Assembly: GCA_015039365.1 (NCBI GenBank)
Contig: WION01000573.1
Coordinates: 1-32,153 of the forward strand
Origin: Amanita rubescens
Lineage: Eukaryota > Basidiomycota > Agaricomycetes > Agaricales > Amanitaceae
Direction: 5' to 3'
Length of the DNA stretch: 32,153 nt
Shown: piece by piece, positions 19,990 through 30,560 of the stretch
How positions within the stretch are numbered: the stretch's first letter is position 1
Layout: every line of letters begins with the position of its first letter
Program-made: the position numbers and the translations under genes
Notes under the pieces: generated by a model
The model's database searches: none
Told to the model about the DNA's origin: nothing
Seen by the model: the letters and a program-made list of their open reading frames with translations, nothing else

Positions 19990-20374
19990 GATTCATCCTA
20001 TATATTTTGACCCCATCGAACAACGTTCACGAACTTGATAGGAATCTCTCAATCAATGATATTATCGATGTACATAATCGCATTGCGCTGCCCGATTCAT
20101 TGCCTCACCGAAGCTTTGGAGACGTAAGGTGGCACTCGATGTCAAGAACCGAAACTGTGGCATGAACTATGGCTGCGCTGCGCTTGTTCACTAAGACTTG
20201 CAGCGTCTAAGTTTCCAATATATAGTGCTCCTGGTGGCGTCTCACAAACATATATAATACGAGTCACACCAGATTATATTGTTCAACAACGTAAAGAATG
20301 GGTATGATGGGTATGTTGGTGACTGCAAGGCTTTCATTACATGATGCAAGCAAATAGCGATCACTTACACGCAT
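19990..20374. other. Intergenic region, nothing recognised
   Basis: This stretch lies between the small reverse-strand frame and the 3' end of the next reverse-strand gene. It has TATA-like stretches near 20218 and 20250, but no coding signal and no CaaX frame. Confidence 0.4.
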
Positions 20375-21419
20375 TCAAGTGCTTCTTGCCCCAGAAACCA
20401 TGGTTATTTCACCGAGCTTTGCACGAATGGTATTGATTGCTTTATTGGACCTTTGGGTCCCTAAAAACATGACGTTCGCCCATGGTAAACCAGATTTAAG
20501 TCTCTTCTGAGCTAATTCCTCGAGCTTTGATAGTCTTAATTGATCGTGCAGTGATTTCCTTGATTTCGTTCGCAGATGGTCCAGCTTGGCGTTCCAACCA
20601 AAAAAGTCATCCCGTGTCATATTCACGTTCAATATCTTATGAACGTTTGGGTCCAAGACTTTGTTTGCCTGCTCCTCGCTTTCCTCTTCCTCTTCTTCTT
20701 CTTCTTCTTTCAACGCCTCGAGATTTCCAGCAAGTCCAAAAGGATCGGCAACATTACGGAAGAGCGCAGTAATTTCCCTGAACGAGGCAAAAGCATAAGT
20801 CCAAAACGGCCCACAAGCGGCCAAGAGGACAAATTCCGTCTGAGCATTGGGTTTGTGAAGGGCAAGATACGCTTGTTGCTCCACCTGATGTATGGCCTGT
20901 GTTATTTTAGTGCGTAGATCACGCCAGCCTTTTGATTTGCGCTCCAGGTCAGCGTTGAATATAAATCCTCGTTTTGGGGAGCGCTTCAACTCGCCAATCA
21001 GTATCCATGTATCTCGTCTTCCATCTACTCTAACAAGCCCGAGATCCGGATACAGGGTGACAAATCCGCCCTGGGCCGCCGTTATGGTCTGGTCCCACCG
21101 TGATAGTTCTGTGCGAGTCCACCAGACCGGCTGCTCTTGAAAGCAGTTGATTTTGTCACAATCGCGAATGATTTGAGCTAGCCAGAGAGAGTAGACAGGC
21201 TTCCAATGTGCCCCTAAGTTGCGGGGGTTTGATGTGTAGCCAAGTGCCCGGACAAATAATGCAGCAAACAGTTTGCCGAGTCGACTGTTGCCAGAATACA
21301 GGGTGTCGTCGTAAACAAACTTGTTGGTGATCTCGTCCTGGGATCAGCGTAAGTCTATGTTTTGCGTTAAGCGTTTGGACATCACTCACTACAATACTAA
21401 TATTCATATTATCAGACAT
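20375..21419 (-). CDS. Hypothetical protein with a possible PD-(D/E)xK nuclease motif
   Basis: A 10-codon first exon (21390-21419), a 52-bp intron and exon 20375-21337 give 330 residues. I do not recognise a named family. Features seen are KPVYSLWLAQII, VTLYPDLGLVRVDG followed by TWILIGELKRS, a glutamate run (about nine residues), and a basic C-terminus. The order Asp in a Pro-Asp pair, then Glu-x-Lys (ELK) after a hydrophobic strand, is the spacing of PD-(D/E)xK nuclease folds, which occur in many fungal orphan proteins. That assignment is inference. It is divergent from the small gene at 21589, with a 169-bp shared promoter region. Confidence 0.6.
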
Positions 21420-21588
21420 TTCGGATCTGATGGAGGCTTCTCTGTTCAGGCTGACGATTGATGGGATGATTTGAATTAAGCAGAAGGTGGCAGTGGTGGG
21501 TCCAAGGCTGAGTCCAGTGTGACCGGTTGACCGGTGACGCGGTCATTCTGAAATCTTATCATCATTGTAGCTCCAGGACCGAAACGAA

Positions 21589-22031
21589 ATGTCGGAAACA
21601 AAACTCCCTTCGTAGGTCTCCGTACATAGGGAAAGGGTATAGACATCACTTCATCTTGTAGTAAGGCCATCGTGTTGCCACTGGTACCAGACAACTTGAA
21701 GGACCGAAGAGCTTTATTTGGTTTCCTCTTCGATGATGCTGCCCAACGCAACTACTACGAAAACATGGGACTAGAGAGCATTGTGACACCGGAAGATTAC
21801 CTCGATATCAATGAGAAGGATTCTATCGTGCGGGATGCTGCTCGGATGGCTCAATGCGGCGCGGGAATCTTGCGCTTCAGAACAAGCACACCTGGAAAGA
21901 GGGCCATCTTGGCTTGCTTTGGCTCTTACAAACCTCCATATTATATCAACGGCCTCCCCACAGCCGATGGGTTGACCGAATTCAAAGAGTTTTTGTTCTT
22001 AGACACAGATCCCGAGTGGTTTGCTCTATGA
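21589..22031 (+). CDS. Small hypothetical protein (130 aa)
   Basis: Exons 21589-21611 and 21662-22031 (50-bp GT-AG intron) give 130 residues in one frame. It starts MSETKLPSKAIVLPLVPDN and ends LDTDPEWFAL. It includes DDAAQRNYYENMGLE and RAILACFGSYKPPYYINGLP. I know no domain. It is predicted soluble, without a signal peptide. The gene call rests on the frame-preserving intron of typical size and an even, protein-like composition. A reverse-strand frame at 21476-21751 overlaps it and was judged a shadow. Confidence 0.5.
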
Positions 22032-22354
22032 GGTATATGCATCATTTGCATATCTCTTCGTTGTATGCATGTTGTTTACGTGCATATCCATCCAGTGCAT
22101 TGTTGCCCAAATACTGAATTACGTCCAATGTTCCTCGTGATACGTGATAATTTATTCGGGGGCTAGTAGGAGATTGTTCACGCGAATGATCTGTAACTCG
22201 GTCTTTCTCATCCGTCTTGTAAATCCTCGTTATACTAGTACTTTTTTCCATCCAACACAAGTCGATGACAGACATGATATATGATATGTCGCCGTATATA
22301 CAGGGGGAAATGAGACGCCTAGCCGTGTGACCAAGTACACTGTAATTTCCTCCC

Positions 22355-22380
22355 ACACTAAATGTTTCCGGAAATCGCAA
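22355..22380 (+). repeat. CACTA-starting dispersed repeat, copy 2
   Basis: It matches 17325-17350 with one difference and has the same orientation. The flanks (TCCCA before, ACGTTATTT after) are unrelated to those of copy 1, so the shared unit is short and sharply bounded. Confidence 0.5.
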
Positions 22381-22778
22381 ACGTTATTTAACAATAAGGA
22401 TGAAGTGTATGTAGCCAGACAATAAGGACTTCAAGTATACAAATAAGTGCAGGTGCAACTGGTGCACAACCTCTTCTTCCCCCCATGATGAATGTGACTC
22501 TCTTCCCTCCCTCGTATTCATCCGTCAAGTATCACGAGCTCATTAATATTCCCTTCAGTTATGAAGCGTGGGTAGAGGCCGTAACTTTGTCCTCAAAATA
22601 AAACAGAGGTGAGTTCTGAGCTGAAACTAAAGCTCGTCAATTCCTAACCCTTATACCAGGCATTAGTGTCGGACGGAGGACTTTGTTCTTTATGTTGTTC
22701 TCCACCATGAAGGAAACCAAGGAACGATGTTCTCTGCGTTTTACATGACGTACGGTAACGTACGCAGGACAACGTCGC

Positions 22779-22817
22779 AAGGGCGTTAGTCATTAAACGC
22801 TTGTCGGCAACGCCCTT
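22779..22817. repeat. 9-bp inverted repeat (hairpin)
   Basis: AAGGGCGTT (22779-22787) and AACGCCCTT (22809-22817) can pair around a 21-nt loop. It lies about 430 bp upstream of the second STE3 start. No role can be assigned. Confidence 0.4.
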
Positions 22818-23243
22818 TCTTTCGAGACTCGCCTAGATAAGTCCTTATCGGACTATGCGATAAGCTCAGGTGACCAGATTCCGTCTTCCACGTCGCCGAT
22901 GAAGGGGATCCTGGGAAACTTGGTCTGAAGTATTCTTGGTCGCAACAAAGCAACATCCTGATTGGGCATACCTATCTCAGGGACGAACAAGCATCCACCC
23001 AAACTAGGCATGGGCACCATTAGGTTGTCGAAGAGGTGCCGCATGCCGGAGGAATTGCCCCAATTTGCGGACAAGGGCAGCAATTTTAGCTGGGCTGTCT
23101 TAAAACTGTCCAGCATTGTACAAAGTTCTTGCTACCGCCCCTTCAGCTTGTCCACTTCACGCAAGCCGAATTCGCCTGTCGTCGAGCCGTCCCAGCTGTC
23201 CATACCAGTTAATTGAGTACACGCACGAAACGAAGTAGTCAAG

Positions 23244-24961
23244 ATGGCGTATCCAAACTGGGTGTTTTCGATGTTTTCGTTCTTAGGTTTTGTCGGGGTC
23301 ACAATTCCCTTCCCTTGGCATCTTGAAGGTGCGTTAGTATCTATTGATTATAGATCATTACATTGATGTCTGCCAACAGCTTGGAACACTGGAACTTGTC
23401 TCTACATGGCTTGGACAGGAATTGCCTGTCTTATCCTATTTATCAATTCTATCGTCTGGAACGGTAATGCTTATAACCCTTCGCCGGTGTGGTGTGACAT
23501 AAGTGGGTAGTTCCCTACACATCTTTTCGGGCTCATGTTAATCTTTACTTAGCTACTCGATTCATGATTGGAGCCGCGGTCGCGATCCCTGCTGCATCCT
23601 TGTGCATTAACCGTCGGCTCTACTACATAGCTCGTGTGAAGTCTGTAATGCATTCTAGGGCAGAGGTGAGATAACTTATTTTCCATACCGTCGATAATTG
23701 ATTGACGTCATTGAAGAAACGACGGGCTGTCATGGTGGACTTAGCTATTGGTCTTGGTATTCCCTTTATGGAAATGATTTTACGTGAGTTTTATGAACAT
23801 AGGTCAAGAAACGTGTCTAAGCAGAGGTTCAGAATATATTCCCCAAGGCCACAGGTTTAATATCTATGAAGATATCGGTTGTTATCCATTCACTTACAAC
23901 ACTTGGGTCGCTGTTGTCCTTGTCTACATTGTTCCCATCGTCGTTGGCCTTGTGTCGGCGGTATATTGCGGTAAGTGGTTTTCGTGCCATGTTATCAGGA
24001 TACTGATTGTGTGGCCTGCAGTACTAAGTATCAAGGCGTTCAACGATAGCCGCACACAAATCAAGCAGATCCTATCTAGCAATTCTAATTTGACCACTAG
24101 TCGATACTTCCGTCTCATGGCGCTCGCAGGCATTGAACTCCTCTGCACAATCCCGCTTGCGTCTTACGATCTTTATCTCAATCTCAGTACTGGTCTTAAC
24201 CCGTGGATTTCGTGGGAAAACGTCCATTTCGGATTTTCTCGCGTTGACCAGTTCCCCGCCATCTTATGGAAAAGTTTCCCAGTCTTGCGCTCCTCATTGG
24301 AGGTAACGCGATGGGCCTTTGTCGTCTGTGCCTTCATTTTCTTTGGATTTTTCGGATTCGCGGACGAGGCAAGGAAGAACTACCGCAGCGCCTTGGATTC
24401 TGTTGCCAAGCGCATGGGTTACTCGAGCACCGGCACCCGTACTGGTATCTTCAGTTCCAATGGGTATGTGGCACTTTCCCCTGGCTGATAAGCAACCTCT
24501 CACGGAAATGTAGAACTGGATCTACGGGTTCGCTTCCCGTGTATATTCATTCGGAGACTTTGAGAAAGAAGGATTCTATGGGCTCATTATCTGATATGAG
24601 CGTGTATTTGAAGGACGTCGGAGGGGCTTTGAAAAGCGAGAAAGAAGCAACACACTTCAACGAGAAACATGTTATGCCAGCAGCCGCATACGACTCTATC
24701 GCGCTACCAGACCTTGGTGGCGTTCTGGCTGATCACGATTCTCGTTCTTGCTCTCCTCCACCTTCTTCAGGATCGTCGTCTTCATCAAGCATGAATTCCC
24801 CCATCGATTCTCCAACGCAAGAGGACAGGTGGCCAGCATCTTCAATTGACATCCGCCAGTCCTATGTTGAATCGATGATGCCTGAGCCAATGATATTGGC
24901 ACCACGACATCCAGCCGATACTCCGTCTTCTGTGACGAGAGATCCCATCGATATCGTTTAG
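23244..24961 (+). CDS. STE3-type pheromone receptor (second copy, canonical)
   Basis: Seven exons (23244-23328, 23380-23502, 23553-23665, 23717-23783, 23833-23970, 24022-24463, 24514-24961) give 471 residues. This one carries the canonical basidiomycete marks: IPFPWHLEAWNTGTCLYM, NSIVWNGNA...SPVWCDI, TRFMIGAAVAIPAASLCINR, YIPQGHRFNIYEDIGCYP, and a TM7 WAFVVCAFIFFGFFGFADEA. The 150-residue tail is Ser-rich with acidic patches. It should sit in the plasma membrane and sense a farnesylated peptide pheromone. All introns are 49-51 bp. Intron 5 (23971-24021) is 51 bp and stop-free, so retaining it would insert 17 residues. It lies about 3 kb from the candidate pheromone gene and on the opposite strand to it. 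Confidence 0.95.
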
Positions 24962-25599
24962 ATGACCGAAAAAAAGCTAGACAAAGAATACCCACGTACG
25001 AAGAAACGTCACATTCATTTCCTTTACGACCACTCTTTTTTGTATCTCAAATTCTGCAAGACTACTGTAGCTATAGCTCATCCCAACCCTACACTAGAAA
25101 CATTCTAAATCCCGTGTTGATATCTTCATTGCGTTATTCCTATTGTATTTTGAAATAGCCAGTGGTTACCATCAAAGGGGCGTGAACCCGAATATTTGGC
25201 CATAGATTGGCACCATAGAGTTGGCGCCAGCTCTCGTAAGAGTCTTTCTGCCTGATCTGCCAGTGTAACAATAGACCACCATCTTTTACTCATCTTCGGA
25301 GCTTCTTAAGCTTGATTTGGTGGCATCTCGCTTATCGTCGCGCTGCAAAACATTATGCCCTTGGAGCTTGCGAAGTTGGCTGTGCAATAAGTCGACTGAC
25401 CCTTTGAGGGGATCCTATACCTGAGATTTTTTCGAGGTAGGTCCCACAGTCGGACTTTATTCTGTTCCTTAAACGAATAGATCTATCAAAATGAGCGGCG
25501 TCAAGGTGTCCACTTGTATACCAAATTTAGGTGAGTATACAAGGTACTTTTGATATAGGCTGAAAAGCTAGATTTACGCACGTTCGTTAGTGGCGAAAC
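24962..25599. other. Intergenic region, nothing recognised
   Basis: No gene, repeat or CaaX frame is seen. An ATG at 25491 followed by a GTGAGT donor near 25530 could be an upstream exon of the F-box gene, but every join I tried changes the frame. Confidence 0.4.
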
Positions 25600-27460
25600 A
25601 TGTTTGGGGACGAATCGCGAACAGGGTACATAACTCGTCCAGGGAAGACAAGCATCCTTTCCCTCCGCAAGATGCCCGCGGTGCAGAAAATCAAATCGAA
25701 ATTCAAGAGCGCTCTTTCGGGCCTGCGGGGTCCGAAACGAGAATCAAATGATTATGTAGGAGCAGGCCTGGCACGCCTCCCGGTGGAAATACTGCTTCAC
25801 ATCGGTTACGAGGTAGGAATACTTATTCGTGTCACCTCTGACAAAATTTTGATTGCAATAACTAGGTTCTACGGGACCCCGAATCGACACTGTTAGACTT
25901 CAAAAATTTGCGCCTGGTTTGCAAGCCATTGGACATCGTTTTCGCCCCCATCGTCCTCTCAAGTATACATGTATTCTATCCCTCGTCAACCGGAAAACTA
26001 CTTGCTAGATGCCATCAACTGCGCGCGCTGACCGCAGCTTCAAACGGGCTCTCGTGCGTCAAGACTCTCACGTTGCACTCGTGGGATTGGGTCTTTAAGG
26101 CATACGGCCGCTACGGATATGTTTATCGATCGGAAACTGACTTAAAGACTCTGATAAAGGCAACCTTGTGGGACTACGTTGTTGTCCCTCTTGGATACCT
26201 GGCTTGGACGCTGTATATTGACCCAACGATTCTGCCACGGCAAATTCGCAAAGGGTTGGCCCGTGCACGAGCCAAGCGATATGCCCAGCATATTGATCGT
26301 GTTTCCTTTCAATTACCAAGTGTCCACCGTGTAAAGTAAGGAGCCAGTCTGTATATCGATGCGTGCTCGCGCTGACGAAAGTAGCTTGCGTTTGTCGGCG
26401 CCTTACAATGGCGATCCCAAATCGGCTCTTCTAAATTTGAGGGTGCTGGAGACGTTGCCGTCCCTCACCGAACTGGACCTGACATTCCATTCATCCAACG
26501 GCGGTTTGGAAGAAGAATTTGCCGTCACCATGGGACGGCTGCATAATCTCCGCAAAATTACTGTTCGGATAATTCCTTTCGACAGTGTAGAGCAGCATCG
26601 TTTCCGATGGCTCAAGCAAGCGCTTGCCCACAATCCCCACTTGACCTACTTAGACCTTATTCACCTGGACTCGGAAGGAGAACAGCTTATCGCCATATCT
26701 GACCTATTCGAAGATATCCCGCCAGATCATCCCTTGCAGCTTCAGTATATGCGGTTCTCACCCTTCTTTTATCAAATCACACCAACCATCTCACCACATA
26801 TCCGTTCGTTAACCTCCGTGGATATTTGTTTTCCTTACCACCGGCATCCACACCCGATGGATGATATCTGGCAAATCTTGCACGCCGAAGGGATCTTGGT
26901 ATCCGAGATCAAAACGAATTGCATAACACAGGATACGCTTAACTATTTACGTATCCTGCCCGAGCTGACAAGCCTGTCTCTCTACGACCTAGACACTGAG
27001 GACCAACAACGCAATCAAGACTCGGCAAAATCGCTCCTCCCCATCTTAGCCCAACATTCAAAATCATTGCGGCGCTTGAGATTTGAACCCTACCACTGGG
27101 GTTACTGGTTCCGCGACCTCCCCCGCGGATCTCCGTTACTACTATGCACCAAACTGGAAGAATTCGTACTCCATTATCTTAACACTGCCAAGAAATCACG
27201 GGAAGAAAATCACCGTGATATTGTTGGTAACGTTCCTCCAAATGACTTTTTACTATCCTGACGAGATTTGATTTCAGATCTCAATATCCCGCCTTGTATC
27301 TCAGATTGATTCTCCACTCACGGTTGTTGTGGAAGGCGGCCTTAGATTCTACAATCGGTTTATCAATTGTTGCCGAGAAGATGAACGTCTGGCGGTACAA
27401 GCCCTAGTTGAACGCATTATGTTCCAACCAAGCAGGTCCAGCTGTAGTTATTTTATTTGA
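25600..27460 (+). CDS. F-box protein with leucine-rich C-terminal region
   Basis: Four exons (25600-25812, 25866-26335, 26382-27222, 27278-27460) give 568 residues. An F-box-like segment lies at about residues 60-100: LARLPVEILLHIGYEVLRD, then LRLVCKPLDIVFAPIVLSSI. It is followed by leucine-rich, irregular repeats such as LPSLTELDLTFHSS, HNPHLTYLDLIHLDSEG and LPELTSLSLYDLD, typical of basidiomycete F-box proteins. Such proteins recruit substrates to SCF ubiquitin ligases. The substrate here is unknown. The last intron (27223-27277) has a CTGAC branch point and TTTCAG acceptor; without it the protein would stop at 27261. The start could also be the ATG at 25672. Confidence 0.8.
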
Positions 27461-27850
27461 CGGTAAACCTATGTGGATACTTTATCTATTGGTCAGTCGA
27501 ACACCTATACCCTCTCTAGTACTTATGGAAATGAAGTGACGATGTTACGTATTATGATGTCCAATAGCTGGGTTGTCGATTTTCGGTAACATACGCTATG
27601 AAGTTGCAAGTTGTACATGCCCGTGAAATGGTACATAAATGATCATTATCATGCCCGCACAACTGCCTGATACATGAACACAACCCCTAAAACTGCAGGA
27701 ATCGTAGGTCCGGCTAAAGGCCATCATATAAATGTCGTTACTGACTGATTGACGTTAGCATCTGATGGAGAAGAACAGCAACGTATAATAAAGCTCACTT
27801 TGTTACAGTTTCCGGAGATAAAGAACAAGGGGTCCCATGGACGGGAAGTA
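27461..27850. other. Intergenic region, nothing recognised
   Basis: It lies between the F-box gene and the candidate pheromone precursor, which converge here. No coding signal is seen on either strand. Confidence 0.4.
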
Positions 27851-28017
27851 TCAAGCAATAGTGCAATAAAGTGTCCCGCTATCACCGCCGCGTACTGTGT
27901 CATGATTGATGGGGGCTCCAGGACCGCTCGCATCAAAAGTCGATCTCTCGGGTGAAGAGAAAGAAGATCGTTGGAGTGCTATGGACCAGTCAAAAGACTC
28001 GGCTCGAAGGTATCCAT
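27851..28017 (-). pseudogene. Candidate CaaX lipopeptide pheromone precursor, frame-broken as written
   Basis: Reading down the reverse strand, a frame ends RGGDSGTLYCTIA then TGA (27851-27853). Cys-Thr-Ile-Ala is a farnesylation CaaX box, and Gly-rich/aromatic residues before it are typical of Agaricomycete pheromones. An ER pair (SPERS) about 30 residues from the end matches the usual Glu-Arg processing site. The best start is ATG at 28017-28015, opening MDTFEPS, the standard short N-terminus, but it is in a different frame and meets TAG after 12 codons. A single missing base between the two would join them into a precursor of about 56 residues. The only ATG in the CaaX frame is far upstream, beyond an A11/T11 tract. 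It was the only CaaX-ending frame I found in the intergenic regions. Confidence 0.65.
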
Positions 28018-28082
28018 TGAGAGCGATCGAAAGCCTAGGGAGTGAAAAGATCGATGGTGCGGCGAAAAAAAAAAATCTTGCA

Positions 28083-28109
28083 CAGTATATATTCATTTTA
28101 CAACAAAGG
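28083..28109 (-). promoter_or_regulatory. TATA-like box and pheromone-response-like ACAAAGG upstream of the precursor
   Basis: On the precursor's strand, a TATA-like stretch (AATATATACT, about 28084-28093) lies roughly 70 bp before the MDTF start codon. ACAAAGG (28103-28109, plus strand) lies about 85-95 bp before it. ACAAAGG is the core of the HMG-box pheromone response element known in Ustilago (ACAAAGGGA). The match is partial and short, so it is suggestive only. Confidence 0.35.
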
Positions 28110-28149
28110 TCGCTTAACGCATTGTGGGCCGCCATTGTGTCAGCTTAAC

Positions 28150-28744
28150 GGTGGTCAAGACGCTTCAAATCCAAGTGAAATACTTAACATTCATTAATTT
28201 ACTTTGGTGTACTTGCCGGTCTTTATCTGCGCATTTTTTTTACCCAAGTAAATTACATAAGTCATATGTTCATTCAAGTTCAGTTGCCCAAGCCATTCCT
28301 CGATACATGGACTTCCCTCCAAGCGTAGCGCCCATGGCCTACTTTGGTAGCTCAAGTCGGCATCGATTATCTTCTCTCGATTGCCCACCCCCGCAGTACC
28401 TCACTCTCCGCCTTATCTTTTCCATTCAAAAACTGTCTCTTGCGTTTGCCTAGCAGTTCATCCAGATCTCAGTGGGCCCTGGCAATAACGCACAGCGGTT
28501 AACCCAGCTGAACATTTCGAACTCATCGTAATCAAAAGTATTAGATCAACCCATCAACTTTCTTTGTGCGTAACCATATTGTAAATCGTGACTTGCCTTA
28601 CGCCGATGACGGCAAGTGTAAAGCAACACACCGGTGACTTAGAAAGACAAAAGGCCAAGTGAAGAGCAGAGCATCAGCATTCATCCGATACAAGGTGAAA
28701 CTTTGAATGTACTTTCCCGACAACAGAGATATTCACTGGATGAA
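28150..28744. other. Intergenic region, nothing recognised
   Basis: It lies upstream of the large gene that follows, and 5' of the candidate pheromone gene. No coding signal or CaaX frame is seen. Confidence 0.4.
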
Positions 28745-30538
28745 ATGGCTTCCCCAGGTGATTTGATGAGTTGGCTATGGAAAAAGAGAAATCGGGGAAA
28801 GCACGCAGCGACGAATACGGGTCAACCCACAACCCCACTCCCAGCCGGTGCCCAGGGAGAACACGTGGAAGGTTCTACTTCCTCTTCAGCATTCCAATCC
28901 CTCGTCGAACGTAGCATCGCTGCCTGGCATTCGCTCAATCGTTTCAATGTGGACGACACCACTTTCGATATGTATGCAAACTCTTTGAGGAGCCGCAGCT
29001 CCCTGGAGAGTGTTATGGAAGGCGGGGGCTTTACTTACTGGTTTTTCCAGCGCAGGGAGTCATTCATGAACCAGCCAGTGCTCATGAAATGGGATCCTAC
29101 TCGCTTAGATGAATATGTTCTTATCCCGGTTGCCAGCGGATTTGCCAACAAACAGGATTGTTTCTTCGTCAGTCATTACTGGCGTACTCCACATCACCCC
29201 GACCCAGACGCAGTCGATCTAACCCTACTTCATCAAGACCTCGAAGCTCTGGAATGGTCTTACATATGGGTAGACTGGACATGTATGCCCCAAGTCCCAC
29301 GAAGTGGAGTGCAGAAAGCATTCTTCAAAAGAGGCCTCACACAGATTCCCATGCTTCTACGAGACTGTGGATTTTCGTTCAGGTTTCCTACTTTCGAACC
29401 TCGTGCTTGGATTCTGTACGAGATCGCGGCTTGGGTCCTCGACCACAAGGATTTCACTTGGACCGACGATAATAGACCATTCATTCACCACGCATTCGAG
29501 ATGCTTACAAGCGGAGTGAGGCCTGTGATTGACAAGTATGGATACAAATGCACAAATGAAAGCGACCTCGATTTGGTGACTGGGTGGTTGGAAATCCACG
29601 TCCTTCTTTGCCAGATCTTCGAAGACGACGTCCACTCGAGGCGAGAGTTACATGATGAAATCGACAGAAAAGAAGCGGGGACGTGTTCGTATTACTCAGA
29701 TCGGGGAATAATCACCGTGGACAAGGTCGATGGCATTATATCTTATCTGGGTCGTACTGTCCGGTTCACACCCCTCTTCCACCATTATTACCCAAATGCA
29801 CCGATCCGAACCCAAGGCCTCGCGCCTTCCACTCCCACTTCAACCTTGGCCCTCCATGGCCCTTACAGCGTCGGCTCTTACAGCGTCAATCTCAATGGTA
29901 CTGATTTTCGAGTGGTGGAGACCATATCGGAATTTGTAGGGGCGCTCACCAGTTGGGACCGTGTCGCACTGCTCTTACCCAATAAAAAGTACAAGACCGA
30001 CAACATCATGCAACAGATCGACTCCCAATATGGACCCTTATCGCTGGAGCATCAAGCATTTCAAAATGCTTGCCTCATTTGTGCTTGCTGCTTTCGGGGA
30101 TTCCCCTGTTCTGATCTGAACAGTGAGGCTTCAAACTTGTGCCCTTCCACCTACATCGTTGCTGGAATGCGGGGACTCACCGAGTTTAGCGGTGAGGATG
30201 GGGGCTGTGCACGGTGTGGAAGCCAAAAAAGCTTTCTGATCTACGAACGTTACAATCCCTCAGAGGTCAGGCAGAGATATGAGGATACCGTTCGCCGATG
30301 CTGGAGGGACCGTGCAAAGCGTTGGTGGTTCGCGAGGGGTGGTTTATCGGAATGTGGCGGGTCAGCAATATGTGACGGTTGCAATAAAGATATAGATGAG
30401 AAGGACGAGACCTATCTCATCAGCCGCAGCAGGTTAGAATGTAGGCGCTGCACAGAGTTACTGCTTAGCTACGGAGCACCAAATCCTGTAGAAATTATCG
30501 GGGTATCCGCGTTACGGTTCAAACCCAGACTTTTCTGA
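28745..30538 (+). CDS. Large uncharacterised protein with SHYW/CMPQ core and C-terminal Cys pairs
   Basis: An intronless frame of 597 residues starts at the first in-frame ATG (MASPGDLMSWLWKK). The central core FFVSHYWRTPHHPDPDAVDL, then YIWVDWTCMPQVPR, then a region ending WILYEIAAWVLDH, matches a pattern I associate with uncharacterised fungal and bacterial proteins. I cannot name the fold. It has a loose similarity to TIR-like or HET-type signalling cores, but I would not assign either. The C-terminal third carries paired cysteines (CLICACC, CARCGSQ, CDGCNKDIDEKDE, CRRCTELL) that could bind zinc. A self-recognition role near a mating locus is possible but is only inference. Confidence 0.72.
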   Translation: MASPGDLMSWLWKKRNRGKHAATNTGQPTTPLPAGAQGEHVEGSTSSSAFQSLVERSIAAWHSLNRFNVDDTTFDMYANSLRSRSSLESVMEGGGFTYWFFQRRESFMNQPVLMKWDPTRLDEYVLIPVASGFANKQDCFFVSHYWRTPHHPDPDAVDLTLLHQDLEALEWSYIWVDWTCMPQVPRSGVQKAFFKRGLTQIPMLLRDCGFSFRFPTFEPRAWILYEIAAWVLDHKDFTWTDDNRPFIHHAFEMLTSGVRPVIDKYGYKCTNESDLDLVTGWLEIHVLLCQIFEDDVHSRRELHDEIDRKEAGTCSYYSDRGIITVDKVDGIISYLGRTVRFTPLFHHYYPNAPIRTQGLAPSTPTSTLALHGPYSVGSYSVNLNGTDFRVVETISEFVGALTSWDRVALLLPNKKYKTDNIMQQIDSQYGPLSLEHQAFQNACLICACCFRGFPCSDLNSEASNLCPSTYIVAGMRGLTEFSGEDGGCARCGSQKSFLIYERYNPSEVRQRYEDTVRRCWRDRAKRWWFARGGLSECGGSAICDGCNKDIDEKDETYLISRSRLECRRCTELLLSYGAPNPVEIIGVSALRFKPRLF

Positions 30539-30560
30539 ATAGGTTTCTCTTCCTCGACGA

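Larger units (their letters stand above)
22032..23243. other. Intergenic region upstream of the second receptor
   Basis: It holds the second CACTA-starting repeat (22355-22380) and a 9-bp hairpin at 22779-22817. A reverse-strand frame at 22853-23116 has no recognised domain. No CaaX-ending frame was found on either strand. Confidence 0.5.

Noticed and set aside
20576..20917. Forward frame with a phenylalanine run and hydrophobic stretch
   Set aside because: The Phe run is the antisense of a glutamate codon repeat in the reverse-strand gene at 20375-21419.
21476..21751. Reverse-strand 91-codon frame
   Set aside because: It overlaps the small forward gene at 21589-22031, whose frame-preserving intron and length made it the better call.
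22042..22380. Reverse-strand 112-codon frame starting MRFPETFS
   Set aside because: Its start is only the antisense of the CACTA-starting repeat, and the rest is unlike coding sequence.
22853..23116. Reverse-strand 87-codon frame ending ELIA
   Set aside because: No cysteine at the CaaX position, no recognised domain and no supporting splice sites. It could be a gene remnant but cannot be supported.
27749..27955. Forward frame containing AAYCVMI, resembling a CaaX end
   Set aside because: There is no stop after the would-be CaaX box; it continues for about 17 residues. It overlaps the better reverse-strand pheromone candidate.
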